A program made the translations under genes and the position numbers. This document shows, piece by piece, positions 7,800 through 16,998 of a DNA stretch of 64,000 nt. Below the pieces are notes generated by a model. It did no database searches and was not told where the DNA came from. It was given only the letters and a program-made list of their open reading frames with translations. The stretch is from NCBI GenBank assembly GCA_015067885.1, contig SVLO01000006.1, positions 1 to 64,000 on the forward strand, given 5' to 3'. This stretch comes from Oscillospiraceae bacterium (GTDB lineage Bacteria; Bacillota; Clostridia; Oscillospirales; Oscillospiraceae). Numbering within the stretch: the stretch's first letter is position 1; each line of letters starts with the position of its first letter.

Positions 7800-9464
7800 A
7801 TGCTCCACTCCAAACAGGATTTTATCCAATGTCTGAACCAAATCGTTGACCCGCTGGAGAAGTATTTTATCCCCGGTCGGGCAGGTATCAAGTGCGGTTG
7901 GTCGGGCAGCTCTTATCCCGACAGCACCGCCAGGCTGGAGGCCTTTGCCCGCACCCTTTGGGGCCTTGCCCCCCTGTGGGGCGGCGGCAACACCAGCAAG
8001 CTGGACCCTCTGTTTTTGGAGGGCATCATCAACGGTACCGACCCCTGCCATCCCGAGTACTGGGGCGAAATGCCCGATTCCCAGCAGCCCCTTGTGGAGG
8101 CGGCTCCCTTTGGCCTGGCTTTGGCCCTGGCCCCCGAAGTAGTATGGGACCCTCTGACCGACAAGCAGAAAGAGAACTTCTACAACTGGCTGGAGCAGGC
8201 CAACCACGCCACCGCCTGCGAGAACAACTGGAAGTTCTTCGCCGTACTGGTCAACCTTGGTTTCAATCGGGTGGGTATGCCCTACAATGAGGCCGTTGTC
8301 CGCCACGGCATCGACTGTTTTGACGAATACTACAAGAGCGATGGCTGGTACAGCGACGGACATGGCAATCGCATGGACTACTACATCGCCTTCGCCATGC
8401 ATTTCTATACCCTGATTTACGCCAAGGTCATGGAAAAGGACGACCCGGAAAACAGCAAGAAGTACAAGGAGCGCGCCTGCCAATTTGCCAGGGACTTCAT
8501 CTACTGGTTTGCCGAGGATGGCGGCGCCATCGCCTTTGGCCGCTCCCTGACCTACCGCTTCGCCCAGTGCTGTTTTTGGAGCGCCTGTATCTTTGCCGAC
8601 ATCCACCCCTTCCCCATAGGCGTTATGAAGGGCATCATCGCCCGTAACCTGGAGTGGTGGCTGTCCCACCCCATCTTCGATAACGGCGGTGTGCTGTCCG
8701 TGGGCTACGGCTACCCCAACCTGAACATGGCCGAAACCTACAACGCCTACGGCTCCCCCTACTGGGCGCTGAAATCCTTTTTGATTTTGGCGCTGCCTGA
8801 TGACCACGAATTCTGGTCGGTCGAGGCCCTGCCCCTGCCGGAGCTGGACGCCGTCCACCCCATCCCCCAGGCCCTGATGACCATTCAGCGGTTCAAGGGC
8901 TACCCCATCGCCCTGACCGCCGGCCAGTGGCTGAACTGGAACCCCTCCCACATCGCCTGGAAGTATTCCAAATTCGCTTACAGCTCCAAGTACGCCTTCT
9001 GTGTCCCCCGTACCGTGTCCTCCATCCGTGAGGCCGGCGCGGACAGTATGCTGGCCTTCAACATCGACGGCCAGATCTACGTGAGAAAAGCGTGCCTGGA
9101 CTTCCGCATGGAGGAAGATGGCAGCATTTGGTCCCGCTGGTCCCCCTTCCGGGGCATCGAGGTGGAAACCACCCTCATCCCCACTGCCGACGGCCACCTC
9201 CGCCGTCACAAGGTGACCTGTAACGAGGCCTGCTGCGCCTACGATTGCGCCTTCGCCCTGCCCACCGAGTTGGATACCCGCGGCGCCAACCAGGCCGCCG
9301 CCCGGCCCGGCACCGGCAGCATCACAGGTGACGGCCTCAGCGCCGCCCTCTCCAGCGACCCCAGCACCAACCTGCTGCACCCCAAGAGCTTTATCAAATA
9401 CGTGTACTACGAATTCCCCGCGGGTACCACCACTGTGGAGACCCGGGTCGTCTACCCCGACTAA
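7800..9464 (+). CDS. DUF2264 domain-containing protein
   Basis: A 554-residue soluble protein covered by the DUF2264 family. The N-terminal part is rich in aromatic residues and repeats of the sort that build an alpha/alpha-toroid (for example WYSDGHGNRMDYYIAFAMHF near residue 183), a fold shared with glycoside hydrolases and unsaturated-glucuronyl hydrolases. The C-terminal 150 residues look beta-rich. No signal peptide is seen, so it probably acts in the cytoplasm. It has its own promoter and terminator and no sugar-transport or hydrolase neighbours, which makes its substrate unclear; a role in carbohydrate breakdown is a guess from the fold. Confidence 0.85.
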   Translation: MLHSKQDFIQCLNQIVDPLEKYFIPGRAGIKCGWSGSSYPDSTARLEAFARTLWGLAPLWGGGNTSKLDPLFLEGIINGTDPCHPEYWGEMPDSQQPLVEAAPFGLALALAPEVVWDPLTDKQKENFYNWLEQANHATACENNWKFFAVLVNLGFNRVGMPYNEAVVRHGIDCFDEYYKSDGWYSDGHGNRMDYYIAFAMHFYTLIYAKVMEKDDPENSKKYKERACQFARDFIYWFAEDGGAIAFGRSLTYRFAQCCFWSACIFADIHPFPIGVMKGIIARNLEWWLSHPIFDNGGVLSVGYGYPNLNMAETYNAYGSPYWALKSFLILALPDDHEFWSVEALPLPELDAVHPIPQALMTIQRFKGYPIALTAGQWLNWNPSHIAWKYSKFAYSSKYAFCVPRTVSSIREAGADSMLAFNIDGQIYVRKACLDFRMEEDGSIWSRWSPFRGIEVETTLIPTADGHLRRHKVTCNEACCAYDCAFALPTELDTRGANQAAARPGTGSITGDGLSAALSSDPSTNLLHPKSFIKYVYYEFPAGTTTVETRVVYPD

Positions 9465-9478
9465 TTACCATATTACGA

Positions 9479-9515
9479 CAAAAGCTGTCAAGGTTTTATC
9501 CTTGACAGCTTTTTG
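9479..9515. terminator. Bidirectional terminator between DUF2264 and rqcH
   Basis: Stem AAAAGCTGTCAAGG / CCTTGACAGCTTTT with a six-base loop, T run on the right and A run on the left, between two convergent genes. Confidence 0.9.
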
Positions 9516-9517
9516 TT

Positions 9518-11278
9518 TCAGTTCACTTGCAGGCGTTTTGCCAGCGCTCCGTCCGGGGTGACCACGGCGGTTTCGTAGGTGGTGTAGACCACCATGCCGG
9601 GCCGGGCGCCGGCAGGTTTTTTGACGAATTTCACCGGGGTATAATCCACGGGGATCTTGTCGCCCTCCCTGCCCTGGGAGAACCAGGCCGCCAGACAGGC
9701 CGCCTCGTTCAGACTCTGCAGGTCAGGGTCACGCCCCTCGGTCCACAAAATCACGTGGGAGCCGTGGATTTTCTGCGTGTGCAGCCAAATATCGCCCTTG
9801 GATGCCAGTTTCGTGGTCAGCAGGTCGTTTTGGGTGTTATTCTTGCCCACGGAAATGCGCATACCGGTAGAGGAGCGGAATTCCATGGGCTTGCCCGCCA
9901 CACGCTTTTCCCGTCCCTTGGCTTTGGAGGCACGGCGCAGATAACCGGTGTCCACCAGCTCCTGCCGGATCTCCTGCAGGTCACGCTCTCCCTGGGCCTT
10001 GGCAACGCTTTCCAGCACGCTGTTGAGGTACTCCAGTTCCTTTTGTCCCTTTTCGATTTGAACGGTCAGCATCTGCTCGGCGGTTTTGGCCTTGTTGTAG
10101 TCCTTGTAGTATTTCGCCGCGTTTTGCTGGGGGTTAAGCAGCGGGTCAAGGGGGATGTCGATCATACCCCCCTCCGGGTCGTAGAAGTTCAGAGCAGTCA
10201 GGCGGGCCATGCCACGGCTCATGGCGTGCAGGTTGGAGGTGATGATGTCGCCCATCTGCCGCATCGGCTCCCGATCCGCCGCCCGTTCCAGCTCCTGCTG
10301 CTGCAGGCCCAGCTTACGGGCCGTCCGGTCCCGGGCATTGGTCAGGGTACGGATCATGTCCTGCCCCTGCTGGCGCACCCGTTCCTGAGTCTCCCGGGTG
10401 GAATAGAAGTTATCCAGCAGCGTGCCGAAGTCCGCTTCCCTGCCCAGGGTCACAAGATCCCCATATTGCCCTATGGGCATAAAGCTGAAGTCCCATGGCT
10501 TATTTTCTTTATAAATAACAGTTGGTGTAAAGTTGTTTTCATTTACATAATTTCGCAGTATTTCGACCGCCTTCGCCACCGTGTCCGGGGTAACCTCATA
10601 CATCCGAACGTCCGTATTCCCTCCGGCCAGGTAAGCCAGCTCCCGGCAAATCAGCGGTGACAGACCCCCAAAGGTGTCCAGCAGCCAGCGCTCCACCTTC
10701 GCCTCCTCCGGGGCGGCGGCGATCACCTGTTCCAACTCCTCCCGGGCCAGGGCAAAGGGGTCCAGCTTGTCCTGCGTCGGGGGCAGGCGGTAGAACATCC
10801 CGGGCAGGATCTGCCGCTGTTGGGACAGGTCACTGTCCACCCGGCGCAGGCTGTCCATGATGCGGCCCTCGCCGTCCAGTAAAATCAAATTGGCCCGACG
10901 GCCCACGGCCTCCAGCACCAGCTTGCGTTCTACCCGGTCCCCCAGTTCATCGGTACACTCCAGGGCAAAGATCAGCACACGCTCCAAAGGCGGCTGCTCC
11001 ACACGCAGGATGCGCGCCCCGGTCAGGTGCTTGCGCAGCAGCATACAGAACATAGGGGGCTTGTCCGGGTTTTCCCGGGAAATAGCGGTCAGCTGGGCCC
11101 GGGGATGAGAGGGGTTGGCAGACAACAGCAGTTTGCAGTTGCCCTGCACTCCGCGCACAGCCAGCACGACCTCATCCCGGCCCGGCTGGTGGATTTTATC
11201 TACCCGACCTGCGCAAACGGCGCCGCGTATCTCCTCCGCCACGGCGGTCAGACAAATGGAATCAAGAGGCATGGTCAT
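9518..11278 (-). CDS. rqcH: Ribosome quality-control factor RqcH (NFACT family)
   Basis: RqcH binds stalled 50S subunits carrying peptidyl-tRNA and directs addition of alanine tails. The 586-residue protein has the NFACT-N domain (MPLDSICLTAVAEEIRG at the start, VDKIHQPGRDEVVL near residue 26), a helix-hairpin-helix and coiled-coil middle (about 270-440), and the NFACT-R domain with the ISVGKNNTQNDLLTTKLA region (near residue 477). Older annotation calls it fibronectin-binding protein. Its start overlaps mrnC by 17 bases, so the two are translated from one message. Start could also be the second Met, two codons later. Confidence 0.93.
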   Translation of the reverse strand: MTMPLDSICLTAVAEEIRGAVCAGRVDKIHQPGRDEVVLAVRGVQGNCKLLLSANPSHPRAQLTAISRENPDKPPMFCMLLRKHLTGARILRVEQPPLERVLIFALECTDELGDRVERKLVLEAVGRRANLILLDGEGRIMDSLRRVDSDLSQQRQILPGMFYRLPPTQDKLDPFALAREELEQVIAAAPEEAKVERWLLDTFGGLSPLICRELAYLAGGNTDVRMYEVTPDTVAKAVEILRNYVNENNFTPTVIYKENKPWDFSFMPIGQYGDLVTLGREADFGTLLDNFYSTRETQERVRQQGQDMIRTLTNARDRTARKLGLQQQELERAADREPMRQMGDIITSNLHAMSRGMARLTALNFYDPEGGMIDIPLDPLLNPQQNAAKYYKDYNKAKTAEQMLTVQIEKGQKELEYLNSVLESVAKAQGERDLQEIRQELVDTGYLRRASKAKGREKRVAGKPMEFRSSTGMRISVGKNNTQNDLLTTKLASKGDIWLHTQKIHGSHVILWTEGRDPDLQSLNEAACLAAWFSQGREGDKIPVDYTPVKFVKKPAGARPGMVVYTTYETAVVTPDGALAKRLQVN

Positions 11279-11678
11279 CCCCCTCCATCATCTGACCGAA
11301 CAGCTCGTTGATGCGATCGTGCCGTCCTTGCAGCCACAGCCAACCAAACAGCGTCTCCAGGGCAGTGGCGGTCTGATACTGCCCCCGGCTGGCCGCCTTG
11401 GGGATGCTGTGGGGCGCGGCGTTGCGCCCCCGGCGGAATACATCTGCCTCTTCCTCGTTCAACAGCGGCAGGATGCGCTGGGCCATGACTGCCTGGGCCG
11501 GGGCGCTGACATAGGTAACGGTAGCCTTATGCAGATCCTTGGGCCGGGCCTTGCCATGGACGGCAAGCCAGCCCCGCACCAGCACCTCAAACACCGCGTC
11601 CCCTAGGTGGGCAAGGCCCAAAGAGGACGTGGTAAGCAGTTCATCTTTTGACATATTCAAATGGAGATAATCGGCCAT
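11262..11678 (-). CDS. mrnC: Mini-ribonuclease 3
   Basis: Mini-III is a 138-residue RNase III-like enzyme lacking the double-stranded-RNA-binding domain; in Bacillus it matures 23S rRNA. The catalytic signature is in GLAHLGDAVFEVLVR (about residues 21-35), with the Asp and Glu of the RNase III active site. The common neighbour cysS is absent. It is first in a two-gene unit with rqcH, pairing rRNA maturation with ribosome rescue. Confidence 0.93.
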   Translation of the reverse strand: MADYLHLNMSKDELLTTSSLGLAHLGDAVFEVLVRGWLAVHGKARPKDLHKATVTYVSAPAQAVMAQRILPLLNEEEADVFRRGRNAAPHSIPKAASRGQYQTATALETLFGWLWLQGRHDRINELFGQMMEGDDHAS

Positions 11679-11708
11679 AGTACCGCCTCCCGGTTCTTTC
11701 TTCGACCT

Positions 11709-11737
11709 ATCTTACCACAACCTCACGCCCGGCACAA
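11709..11737 (-). promoter_or_regulatory. Candidate sigma-A promoter of mrnC-rqcH
   Basis: TTGTGC, 17 bases, TAAGAT on the reverse strand, 30 bases before the mrnC ATG. Confidence 0.55.
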
Positions 11738-11740
11738 CCT

Positions 11741-12259
11741 TTAATCTTGCATCTGCGGTCTGCCCTGAGCGTCAAAGCGGAATACCGCGCACAGCCGCCC
11801 CTCCACCCGCTCCATCCGGGCAAAGCAGAAAACTGGGGCGAGGGCAAAGGGGCGGGCGGTGTCAAAGGGCAGCGCTATGGCAAAGCCGTCCCCATCCTCC
11901 CGCACCAGCGCAGACAGCCCTCGGGCCGCCCGCCGCAGAATCGAGTCGCTCATACGGGGTTCCACCGCCTCCCGCACCCATCCCTTTCGAAGAAAGGACA
12001 GCGCCAGCACACACCGCCCGCTCTTGACAGGCCAACAGTCCGCCCGCTCAAGGCTGTCCCGGCTCACCCGCCGACACAGACGCAACCCGTCCCCTTCCGG
12101 TATGAGGGTCCCCAGCAAAAAATCGTTCCCTCTCCCCTGCAGCCATACCTTGTAAATTCCCCGGCCATCGTTGGGCCGAGTCGCCTCACAGCGCACAAAG
12201 GCGCCGTCTTCCGTCAGGCACAACCGCCCGCCGCCCGCCAGTTCAACGGTTTCCGCCAT
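11741..12259 (-). CDS. Hypothetical protein
   Basis: I do not recognise this 172-residue protein. It begins MAETVELAGGGRLCLTEDGA and reads as a soluble, beta-rich protein with regularly spaced Arg and Gly residues (KVWLQGRGNDFLLGTLIP near residue 37), ending FRFDAQGRPQMQD. No signal peptide or membrane segment is seen. The start at 12259 has a GGGGGCG element upstream; a longer in-frame start at 12322 would run into the rsfS terminator. It lies alone between the rsfS terminator and the mrnC promoter. Confidence 0.65.
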   Translation of the reverse strand: MAETVELAGGGRLCLTEDGAFVRCEATRPNDGRGIYKVWLQGRGNDFLLGTLIPEGDGLRLCRRVSRDSLERADCWPVKSGRCVLALSFLRKGWVREAVEPRMSDSILRRAARGLSALVREDGDGFAIALPFDTARPFALAPVFCFARMERVEGRLCAVFRFDAQGRPQMQD

Positions 12260-12305
12260 ACCCACGCCCCCTTTTTCTATATAGTATGCGTGGGCAGACC
12301 GGGTT

Positions 12306-12344
12306 AGAAAAGCAAACGGCATCCCTCCGCAGAGGGATGCCGTT
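12306..12344 (-). terminator. Terminator of the smc-to-rsfS operon
   Basis: Stem AACGGCATCCCTC / GAGGGATGCCGTT with a four-base loop, followed on the reverse strand by TTTGCTTTTC. Confidence 0.85.
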
Positions 12345-12358
12345 CCGGTTTGGTTTGG

Positions 12359-12718
12359 TTAGGGCAGCAGCTCGGCGGACACATCCACCGGCTCGGCATC
12401 GCCCCACAGGCGCTCCAAATCATAAAACTTGCGCGCCTCGTCGGTAAAGACGTGAACCACCACCGTGGAGAAATCCAGCAGCACCCAGGTACCGCCGTGA
12501 TGCCCCTCCACGTGGTGGGCAGGTTCGCCGGCCTCGTCCATCACCTTCTCACAGGCATCGGACAGCGCCTTGATCTGCGTGGAAGATGTGGCGGAGCAAA
12601 TCACAAAATAATCGGCTAAAGTAGTCAGCTCGGCAGTACGCAGCACCTTGATATCAATACCTTTTTTGCTGTCCAGCGCCTTGGCCAGCAAAACTGCGCT
12701 TTCATAGGAAGTCATCAT
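12359..12718 (-). CDS. rsfS: Ribosomal silencing factor RsfS
   Basis: RsfS binds uL14 on the 50S subunit and blocks subunit joining during starvation. The 119-residue protein shows the conserved ADYFVICSATSSTQIKALSD (about residues 35-54) and the WVLLDFSTVVVHVF strand (about residues 77-90). It follows the LCP gene by 14 bases and is the final gene of the long operon, in the standard nadD-yqeK-LCP-rsfS order of Firmicutes. Two adjacent Met codons are possible starts. Confidence 0.95.
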   Translation of the reverse strand: MMTSYESAVLLAKALDSKKGIDIKVLRTAELTTLADYFVICSATSSTQIKALSDACEKVMDEAGEPAHHVEGHHGGTWVLLDFSTVVVHVFTDEARKFYDLERLWGDAEPVDVSAELLP

Positions 12719-12732
12719 CGTTCATTCTCTCC

Positions 12733-14025
12733 TTATTCAACGGGTGTTATCGCTTCCGGCTCCGGCTGGGTGGACGGTTCCGGCTGTGGCTCAGGGTCAG
12801 GGACAGGTTCCGGCGCAGGCTCCGGTTCAGGGGCCGGTTCCGGTTCAGGCTGTGGCTCCACCTCGGGTTCGGGGTTCAATTCCGGTTCCGGGGTGGGTTC
12901 CTCCTCCGGCTCGGGGTCAGGCTCCGGCGGTTGAGCCTCAGGTTTGCTTCCGGCATCCCTGCCCAAAGAGGCGTCGGCAAAGGTCCCGCTGGTCAGGTAC
13001 AGGCCCTTGCTTCCTCTTTGGATCACCTCCAGATGCTCCGCCGTAATTTCGTCTTTGTAGGGATTCATACCGTTATTGATAATGGCCAGCATCTCATCCA
13101 CCACGGGCAGAACATAGGCCGTTCCCCTGGAGTAGTTGGTATAGGGCATGGTGCAGAAGGAAACATCCTTCTCCATGTCGATCCCCATAGCCTTCTGCGC
13201 CAACCACACCAGGTTACCGGTGGTCAGATCGGTTTCCACATTTTTGGTGAAAATCTCAGCAAAGGTGCCGAAGTTCATCAAATGCTTGGCCTGCAGACAC
13301 TCGCGCATCACGGCGACCAAAAAGTCCTGCTGGATTTTCATGCGGCCGGAGTCACCGATCTGAAAACTGCCGTACTCACCGTTGTTTTTGCGCCAACGGA
13401 TAACCTCCATGGCATCCTCGCCGGTCAGACGGCGCAGCCCCTTATCCTGATGGATGTGCAAATCCTGCTCGGGGTCATCATAGTGCATATCGTAGGGTAC
13501 GTCGAACTCCACGCCGCCCACGGCATCCACCAGCTGACCAACCACATCCCACTCCACCATGGCGTAGAAGTCGGGTACAATTCCGGTCAGCTTGCCCACT
13601 TGCTCCTTCAGGGCCGCCATACCCTTTTCCACCTGAGTCTCCTTCTCCTTGCCCTTGCACGAGTTGTAGACCGTATTCAGCTTCTTGTTGCGCCAGCCGA
13701 CATTGACCATGGTATCCCGGGGCAGGCTCATGGCACTGACCTGCTTGCTTTTGGCGTTGAAGCTGACCAGCACCATAGTATCGGTGTTGCCACCGCCCCC
13801 GGTGTCCCGCCCCACCAGCAGAAACGTATACATACCGCTGCGGCGATCGCTCGGGGCCTCCGCAGCAGCGTTTCCGGGCTGGCCCTGAGGCACCTCAGGG
13901 GCGCGCACAAAGACAGAGTACACCACAACCAACGCAAGGACCGCCGCCGCCAAAACGATCAGCACCCACAGCAGCTTTCGACCCTTGGGGCTTCGGGCAA
14001 ATGCAAGCATTGTTTCTTTGTTCAT
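12733..14025 (-). CDS. LCP family protein (LytR-CpsA-Psr) with Pro/Glu-rich tail
   Basis: LCP enzymes transfer anionic glycopolymers such as teichoic acids or capsule onto peptidoglycan. The 430-residue protein has a short cytoplasmic N-terminus, one membrane helix (about residues 17-39), and an extracellular LCP domain (about 65-290) with conserved Arg/Asp positions in MSLPRDTMV and the [11 protein letters not shown] segment. About 75 C-terminal residues are almost only Pro and Glu repeats, probably a rigid extended cell-wall linker. The start at 14025 follows GGAGGG. The gene sits between nadD-yqeK and rsfS, the usual place. Confidence 0.92.
   Translation of the reverse strand: MNKETMLAFARSPKGRKLLWVLIVLAAAVLALVVVYSVFVRAPEVPQGQPGNAAAEAPSDRRSGMYTFLLVGRDTGGGGNTDTMVLVSFNAKSKQVSAMSLPRDTMVNVGWRNKKLNTVYNSCKGKEKETQVEKGMAALKEQVGKLTGIVPDFYAMVEWDVVGQLVDAVGGVEFDVPYDMHYDDPEQDLHIHQDKGLRRLTGEDAMEVIRWRKNNGEYGSFQIGDSGRMKIQQDFLVAVMRECLQAKHLMNFGTFAEIFTKNVETDLTTGNLVWLAQKAMGIDMEKDVSFCTMPYTNYSRGTAYVLPVVDEMLAIINNGMNPYKDEITAEHLEVIQRGSKGLYLTSGTFADASLGRDAGSKPEAQPPEPDPEPEEEPTPEPELNPEPEVEPQPEPEPAPEPEPAPEPVPDPEPQPEPSTQPEPEAITPVE
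12740..12935 (-). repeat. Pro-Glu repeat tract in the LCP gene
   Basis: The 3' end of the LCP gene is a low-complexity tract encoding PEPEPxPEPEP-type units built from GAACCGGAGCC-like hexamers. It is in frame and has no stops, so it is a protein tail rather than a non-coding repeat; length may vary between strains. Confidence 0.75.
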
Positions 14026-14035
14026 GTTACCCTCC

Positions 14036-15232
14036 TTACCCACGGCGGTCAAGCAGCCAATCGTGGGCCGCCTGGGTATTTTTGTGAATCGGCACGCCCC
14101 GCGCGTTCATTTCCTCAATGGTCATCTCCATACCACGCAGCAAAGCCCGGTCCAGATCCTCGTAAGCCAGGCGGCGCAACTCCTCCACACCGTCAAAGTC
14201 ACGGGTCGGTTCCATATAATCGGCAATGTAGATGATTTTTTCCAGCAGGGACATATCCGTCCGACCGGTGGTGTGGTAAAAAATAGCCCGGTACACCTGC
14301 TCATCTTCTCCAAAAACGTGTTTGGCGATACACGCACCGGTTTTGGAGTGCAGCAGCTTGACCGCCCGCTGCTCCAGCTCGTCCAACTCCACTCCGTACT
14401 GACGGCAGATGGCCGTCTGTTCTTCCAAATTCAGATACTTGGTGCAGTCGTGGAGGATGGCCGCCCGGCGGGCCAGGGTTTCGTCCGCTCCCCAGTGGGC
14501 GGCAAGGCGGACCGCCTCCTCTTCCGTTCCCATAATGTGTGGGATTCGTTTGGCCCGCACCATGGAGTAGGAGCAGGCTCGCAGTTCGGGCAGCGCAAGG
14601 TGCTTCAAATCGGCGTCGGTGCCATACAGGCCATTGCGCAGAATGTAGCCGTAGACGGCGGGGGCCAGGTATTCCCGGCCCTTGCCCCGGGCCAGCATAG
14701 ACCGCAGGTCTGTGGAGGAAATGTCCACCAGACCCGGCAGGGTAATGGTAGTCACCCGGGCGTTGTAGCTCTCCTGCAGGAATTTGCGCTGGGGCGCAAA
14801 CAGTTCCTCCCCATCCTGCTCGGTCCGGCCAAAGGCGCACAGGCCCGCCAACCGGCAGATCTTTTCCGGCTGGCGCCAGTACTGGAAGGTCAGGAACATA
14901 TCCGTCCCCATCAGCAGCCACAGCTCCGCCCCCGGATACAGGGCGGCCAGGGCCGTCAGGGTATCGGCGGTGTAGCTCTTCCCCTCCCGGCGCAGCTCGA
15001 TGTCGCACACCTCCGCCACCCCAGGCAGGTTCAGGTTATCCGCCATCAACCGTGCCATTTCAAGGCGCTGCTCGGCGGTGGCCGTACCCTCGGGCAGTTG
15101 CTTGTGGGGCGGATTGGCCGCCGGGATCAGCAGCAGCTTGTCCAGACCCAGCACCTCCGCCGCCGTCCTGGCCGCGGCCATGTGGCCCAAATGGGGCGGG
15201 TTGAAGGTCCCGCCGTAAATACCGATTTTCAC
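14036..15232 (-). CDS. nadD: Nicotinate-nucleotide adenylyltransferase fused to YqeK-type HD phosphohydrolase
   Basis: A 398-residue two-domain protein. Residues about 1-195 are NadD, which makes nicotinate adenine dinucleotide from NaMN and ATP: nucleotide motif [11 protein letters not shown] and ISSTDLR. Residues about 205-395 are a YqeK-type HD domain, a family reported to hydrolyse symmetrical diadenosine tetraphosphate; the His-Asp pair is in [11 protein letters not shown]. In Bacillus these are two adjacent genes, here they are one reading frame with no stop between. It precedes the LCP gene by 10 bases and follows yhbY. Confidence 0.93.
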   Translation of the reverse strand: MKIGIYGGTFNPPHLGHMAAARTAAEVLGLDKLLLIPAANPPHKQLPEGTATAEQRLEMARLMADNLNLPGVAEVCDIELRREGKSYTADTLTALAALYPGAELWLLMGTDMFLTFQYWRQPEKICRLAGLCAFGRTEQDGEELFAPQRKFLQESYNARVTTITLPGLVDISSTDLRSMLARGKGREYLAPAVYGYILRNGLYGTDADLKHLALPELRACSYSMVRAKRIPHIMGTEEEAVRLAAHWGADETLARRAAILHDCTKYLNLEEQTAICRQYGVELDELEQRAVKLLHSKTGACIAKHVFGEDEQVYRAIFYHTTGRTDMSLLEKIIYIADYMEPTRDFDGVEELRRLAYEDLDRALLRGMEMTIEEMNARGVPIHKNTQAAHDWLLDRRG

Positions 15233-15274
15233 CTGCGTGTCACCTCACACGATACACGGGCATTTGCCCGGCGG

Positions 15275-15604
15275 TCAAACGGTCTTCTTCTTTTTGGTGG
15301 CCGGCACCAGCACGATCTTGTCCTTCTTGTCTTTGCGGTGGCTGGGTCGATACAGCACGAACTTGGTGCCGATGACCTGGACCACCTCGCTGCGGGTCAG
15401 GGGGGCCAGTTGATCGGCCACCTCCCGGGCGGACATGAGCGCATTTTCCAGCACCCGGCCCTTGATGAGTTCCCGAGCCTCCAGAGCGTCATTAGCCTGC
15501 TTGAGCAGATTCTCGCCAATGCCGTCCTTGCCCACGATCAAAATGGTGTCAATGCTGTTTGCAAGACCCCGCAGCTGGGCGCGCTGCTTACTTGTCAGTT
15601 CCAT
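15275..15604 (-). CDS. yhbY: YhbY family RNA-binding protein
   Basis: A 109-residue CRM-domain protein that associates with pre-50S ribosomal particles. It opens MELTSKQRAQLRGLAN and shows the family's GxxG-type loop (VGKDGIGENLL near residue 24), ending in a basic tail of Lys residues. It sits between rdgB and nadD, its normal Firmicute neighbourhood, in the long operon read from the smc promoter. Confidence 0.92.
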   Translation of the reverse strand: MELTSKQRAQLRGLANSIDTILIVGKDGIGENLLKQANDALEARELIKGRVLENALMSAREVADQLAPLTRSEVVQVIGTKFVLYRPSHRKDKKDKIVLVPATKKKKTV

Positions 15605-15641
15605 AGCTTCTGCGGCGGGGAATGTCCCCCGCCCTACCTCC

Positions 15642-16235
15642 TCATTTGGTTTTCAGGTATTCCTCCAGCTTCTCCTTAAACGCCTGCAGGGCGCGGCCCC
15701 GGTGGGAAATGGCGTTCTTCTCTTCAGGGGAAAGCTGGGCAAAAGTCTTTTTCAATTCCGGGATAAAGAATACGGGGTCATAGCCGAAGCCGCCCTCCCC
15801 CATGGGGGCAAAGGAGATGGTGCCGTGGCATTCCCCCCGGGCGGAGATCACGTCGCCGTTGGGAAAGCAACAGGTGATCACGCTGACAAACTTCGCCCCG
15901 CGGGTGTCCGCCCCGCGCATATTTTCCAGCAGCAGGCGGGTGCGGCCCGGGTCGTCCAGCCCCTCGCCGCCGTAGCGGGCGGAATAGACGCCGGGGGCGC
16001 CCTGCAGGGCGTCCACGCACAGGCCGGAGTCGTCGGCAATGGCGGGCAGGCCGCTGGCCTTCATGACCGCGTCAGCCTTGAGCAAAGAGTTTTCCTCGAA
16101 GGTGGTTCCCGTTTCCTCCACGTCGATGTCTACACCCACGTCCGCCTCGGAGCAGACCCGGATGCCAAGCTGGGACAGGATGGCATTCAGCTCCACCAGC
16201 TTCTTGGGATTCTTGCTTGCAAGGACCAGTTCCAT
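15642..16235 (-). CDS. rdgB: XTP/dITP diphosphatase (RdgB/HAM1)
   Basis: House-cleaning enzyme that removes XTP, ITP and dITP from the nucleotide pool. The 197-residue protein begins MELVLASKNPKKLVEL with the substrate-binding motif SKNPKK, has the Glu-rich TTFEENSLLKA segment (near residue 43) and the DDSGLCVDAL motif (near residue 66) that binds metal. The start at 16235 has AGGGAGG ten bases upstream; a longer start at 16262 would overlap the rph end. Cotranscribed with rph, the common pairing. Confidence 0.94.
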   Translation of the reverse strand: MELVLASKNPKKLVELNAILSQLGIRVCSEADVGVDIDVEETGTTFEENSLLKADAVMKASGLPAIADDSGLCVDALQGAPGVYSARYGGEGLDDPGRTRLLLENMRGADTRGAKFVSVITCCFPNGDVISARGECHGTISFAPMGEGGFGYDPVFFIPELKKTFAQLSPEEKNAISHRGRALQAFKEKLEEYLKTK

Positions 16236-16251
16236 GTCAGGTGTCCTCCCT

Positions 16252-16974
16252 TTACAGCTCAACGCCCAGAATGTCTTTCTGTATCTTTTGCAGCTCCGTC
16301 ACACCCTTGTGGCACAGGCGGACCAACTGCTGCTGCTCCTCCAGGGTAAAGGGTCGCTCCTCGCCGGTACCCTGCAGTTCGATGAGTCTGCCCTGATCGT
16401 CCATGACGCAGTTCAGGTCCACCATGGCGGCGGAGTCCTCCTCATAGCACAGGTCCAGCAGGGCCACGTCGTCCACGATACCGGCGGACACGGCGGCCAC
16501 GTAGCCGCTGACGGGGTACTCGGCCAACTGGCCGTTTTCCATCATCTTCTTAAAAGCCAGCATCATGGCCACAAAGCCGCCGGTGACGGAGGCGGTGCGG
16601 GTACCGCCGTCCCCCTGCAGCACGTCGCAGTCGATGGTGATGTTCCAGGGACCCAGCTTCTTCATATCCACCACGGAGCGCAGGGCGCGGCCAATAAGCC
16701 GCTGGATCTCCGCGCTGCGGCCATTCAGCTTCAGCTTGGAGATGTCCCGGCGGGACCGCTCCCGGTTGGCCCGGGGCAGCATGGAGTATTCGGCGGTGAC
16801 CCAGCCCTCCCCCTCGGGGACGTGGCGGGGGGGCTTGTCCTCCACGCTGGCGGTACACAACACGTGGGTGTTGCCGCAGCGAATGAGGCAGGAGCCCTCC
16901 GCAAATTTATTGATGTGGGGAATGATTTCCACAGGACGCAGCTGGTCCACATTTCTTCCGTCAATTCTAGACAT
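16252..16974 (-). CDS. rph: Ribonuclease PH
   Basis: Phosphorolytic 3' exonuclease that trims tRNA precursors. The 240-residue protein shows RNase PH hallmarks: MSRIDGRNVDQLRPV at the start, GEGWVTAEYSMLPRA (near residue 55), the phosphate-binding GDGGTRTASVTGG (near residue 121) and VSAGIVDDVALLDL (near residue 160). Length is normal. It lies between ftsY and rdgB in the operon. Confidence 0.96.
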   Translation of the reverse strand: MSRIDGRNVDQLRPVEIIPHINKFAEGSCLIRCGNTHVLCTASVEDKPPRHVPEGEGWVTAEYSMLPRANRERSRRDISKLKLNGRSAEIQRLIGRALRSVVDMKKLGPWNITIDCDVLQGDGGTRTASVTGGFVAMMLAFKKMMENGQLAEYPVSGYVAAVSAGIVDDVALLDLCYEEDSAAMVDLNCVMDDQGRLIELQGTGEERPFTLEEQQQLVRLCHKGVTELQKIQKDILGVEL

Positions 16975-16998
16975 AGGATTTCCTCCCTATCTCATATC

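Noticed and set aside
12740-12935. Regular repeat that could be a CRISPR or VNTR array
   Set aside because: The repeats are short, contiguous, in frame and encode Pro-Glu; there are no spacers.
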